From Bacillota bacterium (GTDB taxonomy: Bacteria > Bacillota > Bacilli > Alicyclobacillales > SLC66): a stretch of 64,000 nt of DNA. Shown piece by piece: positions 58,459 to 64,000 of this stretch (the first letter of the stretch is position 1; every line of letters starts with the position of its first letter). Both the position numbers and the translations under genes were made by a program. The stretch is taken from positions 62,001 through 126,000 of the forward strand of contig JAJZCW010000003.1 in assembly GCA_021828865.1 (NCBI GenBank), written 5' to 3'. The notes beneath the pieces were generated by a model, which did no database searches, had not been told where the DNA came from, and saw only the letters and a list, made by a program, of their open reading frames with translations.

Positions 58459-59523
58459 TCAATTATTGGCTTCATCCATACGCAGCCGTTCACGGATCAA
58501 TGCCGCCCGCTTCACATCGCGAAGCCCGGGATTCATTTCCGACCCATACTGCTGCTGCAAAAATCCAGGTTGCGTCGCTACCATCAATTCTTTTAAGATG
58601 CCTGCCGACACGCCTTTGATAATGCCTAGGTCGATGCCAAGGCGCACATCGGAGAGCCGTTGCATGGCTTCTTTTGAATCCATTTGGCGCGCGTAGGCAA
58701 GAATGCCGAACGACCTGCAAATCCGGTCTTCAATTGTCTCCTTGCTTTCGCGCATTAAGTATTGGCGGGCCGCCCGCTCGTGCTCAATGATTTGCAGCGC
58801 CACACCTTCCAGGTTGCCGATGATGTCCTGTTCGCTATGGCCAAGCGTCACCTGATTGGAGATTTGAAATAAATTCCCCAGCGCATCGCTACCTTCGCCG
58901 TAGATCCCGCGCACCGCAAGCCCAACCTGTGTCACGGCAGTTAAAATACGGTTGATCTGTCCGGTCAATACCAGCGCCGGCAAATGCATCATCAGCGAGG
59001 CGCGAAGCCCGGTGCCTACATTCGTCGGGCAGGCGGTCAAGTAGCCTTTTTCCTCATCAAATGCGTAATCCATATTAGACTCAAGCGCATCGTCGATTTG
59101 ATCAGCGAGTTCATACGCTTTATCGAGTTGGTTGCCAGGGAGCATACACTGGATGCGAAGGTGGTCCTCTTCGTTCACCATGATGCTGATTTCCTCGTCA
59201 GGCCGGATCACCACCGCGGCATTGTGAGATTCTTTGAGCGCCGGGCTGATCAGGTGCTTTTCGACGAGAACCTGTTTACCTACGTCATTTAATTCGCGCA
59301 TAAAAAGCATATCAAACGGCCCCATCTTCGCCAGTTCAGGGGTTTGAATCGCCCCCTGCATAGCGTTTAGCACCTGCGCCTGATTGATATCGGTCGCAAG
59401 GGTGGTAAATGGCCTATCGGAAATATTTCTCGCCAGTCTGATGCGGCTGCTGATCACGATATCCGACTCGGGGCCATCTTCACGAAGCCATTTACTGCTG
59501 GCTTGACTCAAATAATTGTTCAC
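58459..59523 (-). CDS. mcsB: Protein arginine kinase McsB
   Basis: 354 residues, phosphagen-kinase fold: SSRIRLARNISDRPF near the N-terminus, the catalytic TACPTNVGTGLRASLMMHLPAL (with the conserved Cys of TACPTN), and RAARQYLMRESKETIEDRI. Phosphorylates arginines on CtsR and other proteins to mark them for ClpCP. GTG 59523 is fixed by AAGGGGG. Confidence 0.96.
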   Translation of the reverse strand: MNNYLSQASSKWLREDGPESDIVISSRIRLARNISDRPFTTLATDINQAQVLNAMQGAIQTPELAKMGPFDMLFMRELNDVGKQVLVEKHLISPALKESHNAAVVIRPDEEISIMVNEEDHLRIQCMLPGNQLDKAYELADQIDDALESNMDYAFDEEKGYLTACPTNVGTGLRASLMMHLPALVLTGQINRILTAVTQVGLAVRGIYGEGSDALGNLFQISNQVTLGHSEQDIIGNLEGVALQIIEHERAARQYLMRESKETIEDRICRSFGILAYARQMDSKEAMQRLSDVRLGIDLGIIKGVSAGILKELMVATQPGFLQQQYGSEMNPGLRDVKRAALIRERLRMDEANN

Positions 59524-59536
59524 GATTCTCGCCCCC

Positions 59537-60055
59537 TTACTCCTGTGACCCGAGTTGTTGTTCAAGGTAACGAATGCGGTCGCGAAGTCTTGCCGCCTCT
59601 TCAAAACGCTCTTCCATGATGCTCAGTTGCATTTCCTGTTTGAGTTTGCCTAGTTCCCGCTTGACACTGATAGACCCACCTTGACGCTTCGGAACTTTAC
59701 CCGTGTGATGATCAGAGCTCTGGATTCGCTTCAAAAGCGGCTCCAAACGAGCGGCAAATGTCTCATAGCAATCCGGACAGCCAAAGCGTCCAATTTTGGT
59801 AAACTGGCTGAACGTCATCCCACACGTTTCACACGCAGGTTCAGGCGAATTGGCCACTTGAGGCAGTGAATTATCAAAATTGAGAAGCCCCGACCAGAGT
59901 TGGTTGAACGCAAAAGCGCCAGCCATCGCCTTGTAGGTTTCTTCGCCCTTTTCGCGGGCACAACTTTCGCAGAGGTGATACACAGTTTTTTGCCCCTGCA
60001 CGATCTCTGTGTAGTGCACGGTGGCGTCATTTTTCCCACAGCGTTCACACAGCAT
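59537..60055 (-). CDS. mcsA: Zinc-finger adaptor McsA
   Basis: 172 residues. Two zinc fingers of paired CxxC (Cys3, Cys6, Cys29, Cys32; Cys75, Cys78, Cys93, Cys96) and a C-terminal UVR motif (LKQEMQLSIMEERFEEAARLRDRI). Activates the McsB kinase. ATG 60055 is fixed by GAAGGAGG; eight codons upstream are open but unsupported. Confidence 0.95.
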   Translation of the reverse strand: MLCERCGKNDATVHYTEIVQGQKTVYHLCESCAREKGEETYKAMAGAFAFNQLWSGLLNFDNSLPQVANSPEPACETCGMTFSQFTKIGRFGCPDCYETFAARLEPLLKRIQSSDHHTGKVPKRQGGSISVKRELGKLKQEMQLSIMEERFEEAARLRDRIRYLEQQLGSQE

Positions 60056-60196
60056 CGCGATACCTCCTTCGGCAAGCAAATTCGTTCGGTTGCCGGTTCA
60101 TTCACTAAGTTGATTCACACTTTGAAACATTGCCAGCGCTCATCGCGCTTGTTTTGATTACCAATTTTGCTGCATTTGCTGTTTTAGCTGCTTTTG

Positions 60197-60670
60197 CTAC
60201 CCTTCTGCATCCGGATTCGCGAACACTTCCGCAAGCATCGCGGTGAGAATCCTTGCGCGTAGGATATCCCGCTCTGGAAGCGGCAATAGCAGTACATCTC
60301 TTGAAATCGCGGCCCGAATCAAAAACGATTCTCTTGTCGTCAAAAGTTCATTTTGATGCAGGCGCCAGACAAGCCCCTCCGCTTCGCGCTGGGCGATTTG
60401 ATCGCCGACAATTCTTAGAAGCTCCTCCACCTCGCGTAGGTACTCAAGTCCCAATTGCCGAATGCGGATGAACCCTCCGCCACCACGCTTGGACTCTACA
60501 ATATAGCCTCTTTCTAAAGTAAACCTGGTGGCGATCACGTAGTTAATTTGTGATGGAACGCAGGAAAACATTTCAGCGAGTTCATTTCGTTGCACATCGA
60601 TTGCGCCGTTCGGACTGTCTTTCAACTGCTCCATCAAATACCGCTCAATGAGATCCGCTGTGCTCTTCAC
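60197..60670 (-). CDS. ctsR: Class III stress repressor CtsR
   Basis: 157 residues. Winged HTH domain (RNELAEMFSCVPSQINYVIATRF … ESKRGGGGFIRI, the glycine-rich wing acting as thermosensor) and the helical C-terminal domain that binds McsB. Represses this operon and clp genes until heat or McsB-ClpC inactivates it. Start GTG 60670. The 141-base gap to mcsA is larger than usual and holds only a short GCAAAAGC-type repeat. Confidence 0.95.
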   Translation of the reverse strand: MKSTADLIERYLMEQLKDSPNGAIDVQRNELAEMFSCVPSQINYVIATRFTLERGYIVESKRGGGGFIRIRQLGLEYLREVEELLRIVGDQIAQREAEGLVWRLHQNELLTTRESFLIRAAISRDVLLLPLPERDILRARILTAMLAEVFANPDAEG

Positions 60671-60739
60671 GTCTCGTTCACCACCTCATTTCCTCAACTG
60701 TCGTCGTCTTGGCTGAGTATCTTCTGTATAAAATCTGAC

Positions 60740-60756
60740 TTTGACTATCTTTGACC
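60740..60756 (-). promoter_or_regulatory. CtsR operator
   Basis: GGTCAAA-GAT-AGTCAAA, an exact match to the tandem heptad recognised by CtsR (RGTCAAA, three-base gap, RGTCAAA), ten bases downstream of the -10 box. Confidence 0.95.
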
Positions 60757-60766
60757 TTCTGGGTTT

Positions 60767-60794
60767 ATTATATCCACGTTGCCCAAAAAAGTAA
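60767..60794 (-). promoter_or_regulatory. Promoter of ctsR-mcsA-mcsB-clpC
   Basis: Perfect -10 TATAAT (60767-60772), 16-bp spacer, weak -35 TTACTT (60789-60794). The CtsR site covers the expected start of transcription. Confidence 0.65.
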
Positions 60795-60841
60795 ATTACT
60801 TTCCCAAAATATTGTACGATTTCCCGCTGATTTATTTCGAT

Positions 60842-60910
60842 CTACCAGTTACCGGGGCGATTATGACGAATGTCAAGCCTTTGAAAATGCTTGTCCCATG
60901 TGACGATGTT
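60842..60910 (-). pseudogene. Remnant of a PIN-domain toxin C-terminus
   Basis: Overlapping the AbrB stop codon by one base, another frame reads NIVTWDKHFQRLDIRHNRPG, then NW and a TAG. The VTWDKHF core is the usual C-terminal active-site strand of VapC-type PIN toxins (a conserved W-D/N-xxHF element). No start codon with a ribosome site or N-terminal PIN motif precedes it, so the toxin of the second module appears deleted except for its tail. A short chance match cannot be excluded. Confidence 0.5.
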
Positions 60911-61233
60911 TACTGAATGGTCGCATCCTCATTTCCCAGTTCTTCGACAGCTTTGCTTCGATAAACATTTTTCCGAAGATCTTCTACCGATTGAAAAGGT
61001 TTATCGGACTGCAATGTACCAAATACCTGGGTGATAGATTTTCTTTTTTCCAATTCAAGATGCATATCCCCTTGATCATCCAAGAAAAAAATAAGTTGGT
61101 CCCCTTCCTCAATTCCCAACTCTTTTCGCAATTCCTTGGGTACCACCACTTGCCCCCGGCTAGAGACTCTGCTGGTAAACCTGATGGAGTGGTGTGAAGA
61201 CACTTTTCTAAAATCATCCATCGCCCAACACAT
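60910..61233 (-). CDS. AbrB/MazE-type antitoxin (second copy)
   Basis: 107 residues. A swapped-hairpin AbrB DNA-binding domain lies at about residues 17-60 (SRVSSRGQVVVPKELRKELGIEEGDQLIFF); the C-terminal half, about 45 residues, is the expected toxin-binding arm. ATG 61233 follows GGAGGT inside the PIN gene, so the two genes overlap by 20 bases and are translated together. An antitoxin downstream of the toxin, in addition to one upstream, is unusual; the PIN-like remnant after it suggests it once had its own toxin. Confidence 0.85.
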   Translation of the reverse strand: MCWAMDDFRKVSSHHSIRFTSRVSSRGQVVVPKELRKELGIEEGDQLIFFLDDQGDMHLELEKRKSITQVFGTLQSDKPFQSVEDLRKNVYRSKAVEELGNEDATIQ

Positions 61234-61636
61234 AGGTCTCTACCTCCAATTGTTGAAAATCACGATCGAACATTGCGATCAGGTCAGATTGTTTTCGGGC
61301 AATTACAGCAAGATATGCATCTGCAAAATCGATCTCAAATTCACCGTAGACTTCTAAAACCTCAGTCAACAACATTTGGTCCGTCGAATTCACCCCTGTA
61401 AGAAAAAGCAGCTTCGTGAGTGTTTCCGCAATGGCTTGTTTTGAAGGGAACTTGTCTGCATATAATTTACCGCCAAGCACATAACAGCATTCCGCTAAAA
61501 TGACAGGTTCAATCAACAAGCGAATTTCATTTTGTTCAGCCAACTTAAATATGGATTTTGCCTTCGGTGACAACTCAGGATGATCACCTAAAAGAAAGCG
61601 TAGAATGACGTTGGTATCTAAATACACATTCCTCAT
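61214..61636 (-). CDS. PIN-domain ribonuclease toxin (VapC family)
   Basis: 140 residues, complete. Acidic active-site residues of the family are present: Asp7 (YLDTNVILR), Glu49 (ILAEC), Asp103/Asp106 (EIDFADAYLA) and Asp124 (AMFDRDF). It follows the AbrB-type antitoxin gene by three bases and overlaps the next AbrB gene. VapC toxins usually cleave tRNA or rRNA; the target here is unknown. A non-toxin PIN nuclease is less likely given the antitoxin neighbours. Confidence 0.9.
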   Translation of the reverse strand: MRNVYLDTNVILRFLLGDHPELSPKAKSIFKLAEQNEIRLLIEPVILAECCYVLGGKLYADKFPSKQAIAETLTKLLFLTGVNSTDQMLLTEVLEVYGEFEIDFADAYLAVIARKQSDLIAMFDRDFQQLEVETYVLGDG

Positions 61637-61639
61637 TTT

Positions 61640-61942
61640 TCAATTCTCCTGCTTTTTCCCCTTACTGAAGGTGATTTTTGAATTGATTTTTTCTGCCAGT
61701 TCTTCAGCTACTTTTTGCCTTGCCGATTCAACAGGAATATAATCGACAGGCTTATTTGCACTTCTTCCCAAAGAACCTGCCAAATCATCTACCGAAACAT
61801 TTTTTAGCACTCGGATCTTCGTTTCGCCATCTTTATTGATTTGAAAAAGGATTCTATCTCCACCTTCCAAGTGTAGGGCTTCTCTAATTTCTTTTGGAAC
61901 AGTAAGTTGGTATTTCCCTGTCACATATGCGATACCCATCAT
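61640..61942 (-). CDS. AbrB/MazE-type antitoxin (first copy)
   Basis: 100 residues. AbrB domain GIAYVTGKYQLTVPKEIREALHLEGGDRILFQ at the N-terminus; C-terminal arm rich in Lys/Glu (ARQKVAEELAEKINSKI). ATG 61942 (or 61939) is chosen because GGTGATC, matching the end of 16S rRNA, is six bases upstream; a longer frame to 61978 lies in the promoter. Expected to neutralise the PIN toxin and autorepress. Confidence 0.87.
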   Translation of the reverse strand: MMGIAYVTGKYQLTVPKEIREALHLEGGDRILFQINKDGETKIRVLKNVSVDDLAGSLGRSANKPVDYIPVESARQKVAEELAEKINSKITFSKGKKQEN

Positions 61943-61977
61943 TTCCCTGATCACCGCCATATTCAATTTCAAATTCA

Positions 61978-62005
61978 ATTATATATTTATACGCAAAGGT
62001 TTCAA
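61978..62005 (-). promoter_or_regulatory. Promoter of the AbrB-PIN-AbrB unit
   Basis: -35 TTGAAA (62000-62005), 16-bp spacer, -10 TATAAT (61978-61983) in a strongly A+T-rich stretch. Confidence 0.6.
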
Positions 62006-62071
62006 TTGCAATCCACATTTCAATTCGATGGCATTTTTCAAATCCTTCACCCATCTCGCCGCCCGCAACCA

Positions 62072-62743
62072 CTAAGGTTGAGCCAGCCGAACCTTCACTA
62101 TCTCCCGCAAATCGTCAACCTTTACATTCGCCTTCTCAATCTCCGCATCGCCGCCAAATCCATACGTGCATCCAATGGTCATGAGGCCATTGTAATAACC
62201 AGCCTCCACATCGCTCGTCCGATCCCCCACCATCACGGCCACTTCGTGTGGAATCTCGCGAAGTAGAATTTGCACCAGGTCAATTTTCGTCGTCACCTGA
62301 TACCCGCTCGCGCTGTAAAGCCCCGCAAACCAATCCCTCATGCCGTTTACTTCTACAATCGTCTCGATATAGCCCTGTTGGCCATTACTCGCCACCGCTA
62401 ACTTGGCGCCCTCCTCATGAAGAATTTTGAGCGTATCAACCACACCAGGATAAAGTCGGCCCTTCCCCTCTATTAGCAACGCCACTTCCTCTTCGAGAAT
62501 GACACGATCCGCCAGTTCCCGCTCTTCCTCGGTAACTTCCCGTTCAAAAAGCGTGGGCCAAATCTTATCGTGCGTATAGCCATAGGTTTTTTGAATCGTT
62601 TCCCGTTTGATGTCATCAGGCATCTGAACCCCAGCTTGCCGAAGCCTCGAAAACGTGCGCACAAACGTCTCTTCTGCAATACTCGTCGCTTCAAACAATG
62701 TGCCATCCATATCAAATATCCAAAGTTCTCCCCGTCTTTTCAC
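62072..62743 (-). CDS. HAD-superfamily hydrolase (phosphoglycolate phosphatase-like)
   Basis: 223 residues. Motif I WIFDMDGTLFE (Asp11, Asp13), motif II VASNG, motif III Lys in TTKIDL and motif IV VGDRTSDVEAG; a helical cap (about 18-85) lies between motifs I and II. This is the subclass I arrangement of phosphoglycolate and pyrophosphate phosphatases; the substrate is not decidable. Start GTG 62743. Divergent from the TetR gene across a gap with a perfect palindrome. Confidence 0.88.
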   Translation of the reverse strand: MKRRGELWIFDMDGTLFEATSIAEETFVRTFSRLRQAGVQMPDDIKRETIQKTYGYTHDKIWPTLFEREVTEEERELADRVILEEEVALLIEGKGRLYPGVVDTLKILHEEGAKLAVASNGQQGYIETIVEVNGMRDWFAGLYSASGYQVTTKIDLVQILLREIPHEVAVMVGDRTSDVEAGYYNGLMTIGCTYGFGGDAEIEKANVKVDDLREIVKVRLAQP

Positions 62744-62781
62744 AAGAAGTCGCTCCCATCTTCTCCACGAATCGTCTGATT

Positions 62782-62795
62782 TTAGTGTACACTAA
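62782..62795. promoter_or_regulatory. 14-bp perfect palindrome in the HAD–tetR divergent region
   Basis: TTAGTGTACACTAA, a perfect palindrome 38 bases from the HAD start and 115 from the TetR start. A plausible operator for the neighbouring TetR regulator; unproven. Confidence 0.45.
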
Positions 62796-62909
62796 TGCTA
62801 GCGCAAGCACTTATATCGGTCAATTCCACGCAAATGACGTGCAAATCAGCTTTTTCTTCGCTAAAATAGTAAAGTGATATTCTTCACAGAGTTCAAGGAG
62901 GCATGTCCC

Positions 62910-63482
62910 ATGGAAAATTCAAAATATCACGAGATCGCGGAGGCCGCCGTTCAGCTTTTTAATAAAAAAGGCTACCACGCCACTTCCATGCAAGACATTG
63001 CCGATTATGTAGGGTTGCAAAAAGGCAGCCTGTATCACTATATTTCCAGCAAAGAAGAGCTTTTGGAGCGGATCACGAGCGAGTCCATTTCCGGCTTCGT
63101 TCGCGAACTCGAGCGCATCGTCAAAAAGGACATCTCCGCAAAGGAAAAGCTGGAACAAGCGATCCTCATGCACTTCACCCGTGTCACCGACAACATCCCG
63201 ATGACGACTATTTTGCTTCGTGAATCTTTTTCACTAAGCGACGACCCGCATGAACTCATCAAAAAAGCCACTGATCATTACCTCAACCTCTGGTCGCAAA
63301 TCATTGAAGAAGGAATGAAAAGTGGCGAATTCAAGTCAGGCGATCCACGTATCGCTGCGCTCACTATACTCGGCTCCTGCAACTGGGCGTATCGATGGTA
63401 TCAGGAAGGCGGGAAGTACGAGAATGTGGAGATCGCGAAGTATGTTACAAATATGTGGATCCAAGGTATTATTTTTGTATAA
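62910..63482 (+). CDS. TetR-family transcriptional regulator
   Basis: 190 residues. HTH at about residues 8-52 (IAEAAVQLFNKKGYHATSMQDIADYVGLQKGSLYHYISSKEELL). The C-terminal domain resembles regulators of lipid or fatty-acid metabolism in general outline, but this is weak. ATG 62910 is eight bases after AAGGAGG; the frame opens 12 codons earlier without support. No target operon is adjacent in the same direction except the methyltransferase downstream. Confidence 0.9.
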   Translation: MENSKYHEIAEAAVQLFNKKGYHATSMQDIADYVGLQKGSLYHYISSKEELLERITSESISGFVRELERIVKKDISAKEKLEQAILMHFTRVTDNIPMTTILLRESFSLSDDPHELIKKATDHYLNLWSQIIEEGMKSGEFKSGDPRIAALTILGSCNWAYRWYQEGGKYENVEIAKYVTNMWIQGIIFV

Positions 63483-63503
63483 TTTGATTATGGGTTTTAA
63501 TAT
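63475..63503 (+). promoter_or_regulatory. Candidate promoter of the right-edge methyltransferase
   Basis: -35 TTGTAT (63475-63480), 17-bp spacer, -10 TAATAT (63498-63503). Confidence 0.4.
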
Positions 63504-63519
63504 AAGGGAGAGATTATTT

Positions 63520-64000
63520 ATGAATAGTAATGAGCCTAATGAATTGCAAGTTCGATTACAATATATTCAGAAGAAAGTACAAGCTATACAAGGATGGACT
63601 GAAGATCAGGCAGGCGCAACATTGTATCAGCTTGTACGATTTTATTCACCAAATCTTAATATAGTAGAATTAGGTTCTTGGAAGGGTAGATCAACAATCT
63701 GGTTAGGATATGGAATAAAAGATAAAAAGGAACCCGGTAAAGTTTATGCAGTTGATACATGGCAGGGAACTCCTGGAGAAGGCGCACATAGTGACCTCTT
63801 GAAACAATATAATCAAAATCAGCTATTCGAGGAATTTCAACAAAATGTAAAGGACAATTCTCTTGAAAATATAATAGTTCCTTTAGTTGGTGATACAGTT
63901 GATATCTCAAAAAGTTGGCCAAGATCCAAAAGTATAGGATTGTTGCATATAGATGCCTCACATCAATACGAGGATGTAAAGCGAGATTTTGAATTTTGGA
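63520..64000 (+). CDS. Class I SAM-dependent methyltransferase (Methyltransf_24 type), 3' end cut off
   Basis: 160 codons visible, open through the end of the window. Motif I IVELGSWKGRST (about residue 51-62), the acidic end of strand 2 in YAVDTWQG, and GLLHIDASHQYEDVKRDFEFW, the metal-type HIDGxHxYxxVxxD motif of the Methyltransf_24 / cephalosporin-hydroxylase-like group. Such enzymes often sit in glycan or natural-product clusters. Start ATG 63520 after AAGGGAG. The gene is clearly A+T-richer than the rest of the window, suggesting transfer or the beginning of a surface-polysaccharide region. Confidence 0.8.
   Translation, partial: MNSNEPNELQVRLQYIQKKVQAIQGWTEDQAGATLYQLVRFYSPNLNIVELGSWKGRSTIWLGYGIKDKKEPGKVYAVDTWQGTPGEGAHSDLLKQYNQNQLFEEFQQNVKDNSLENIIVPLVGDTVDISKSWPRSKSIGLLHIDASHQYEDVKRDFEFW

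Noticed and set aside
60056-60196. Repeated GCAAAAGC/GCTGC-like words between ctsR and mcsA
   Set aside because: Too short and irregular for a repeat family, no stable hairpin or coding frame seen.

Overview
The window is a chromosomal segment of a spore-forming member of the Bacilli. It carries the strings rpsI–rplM–truA–rplQ–rpoA … rpsJ–tuf–fusA–rpsG–rpsL–rplGB–rpoC–rpoB–rplL–rplJ–rplA–rplK–nusG–secE–rpmG–sigH and rlmB–mrnC–cysS–cysE–gltX–ispF–ispD–yacL–disA–radA–clpC–mcsB–mcsA–ctsR in the order known from Bacillus, together with gerD, kbaA, pdaB, a SpoIIM-family gene and sigH. The intermediate base composition, the high share of GTG and TTG starts and small departures from the Bacillus order suggest an Alicyclobacillaceae-type organism. 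That placement is inference; no 16S gene is present. Nearly all genes are on the minus strand, so operons are read from high to low coordinates.

Region 1 (1-9900): partial mnmH, arginase, an unknown 84-residue gene, a SpoIIM-family membrane protein, pdaB, kbaA and gerD, then an efflux cassette (tetR, two very small HlyD/EmrA-type proteins, a 14-helix DHA2 transporter) inserted between gerD and the salA/mrp ATPase. Region 2 (9950-27020): the S10-spc-alpha ribosomal supercluster with secY, adk, map, infA, rpoA, truA and rplM-rpsI. It is headed by its own promoter before rpsJ and closed by a terminator after rpsI. It holds a zinc-type rpsD inside the alpha operon and lacks the ECF transporter genes usual between rplQ and truA. 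Region 3 (27020-44120): a signal peptidase gene, tuf-fusA-rpsG-rpsL-rplGB, rpoC-rpoB, an RsmC-like methyltransferase, rplL-rplJ with an L10 leader, rplA-rplK, nusG-secE-rpmG. Region 4 (44230-60800): sigH, rlmB with a long disordered N-terminus, mrnC, a T-box-controlled cysE-cysS pair, gltX, ispF-ispD, yacL, an inserted pssA, disA, radA, and the class III heat-shock operon ctsR-mcsA-mcsB-clpC with a perfect CtsR box.

Region 5 (60840-64000) is the accessory edge: an AbrB–PIN toxin-antitoxin pair followed by a second AbrB gene and what looks like the C-terminal tail of a second PIN toxin, a HAD phosphatase, a TetR regulator beside a 14-bp perfect palindrome, and an A+T-rich methyltransferase running off the end.

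Functionally the window couples ribosome and RNA polymerase synthesis with protein export, spore development and protein quality control. The most distinctive observations are a perfect hairpin placed between the Shine-Dalgarno sequence and the start codon of nusG, a UUG start on the only tuf gene seen, the AbrB-PIN-AbrB-remnant array, two membrane-fusion proteins almost without the helical hairpin, and the arginine/glycine-rich N-terminal extension of RlmB. No rRNA, tRNA, insertion sequence or CRISPR array was seen.
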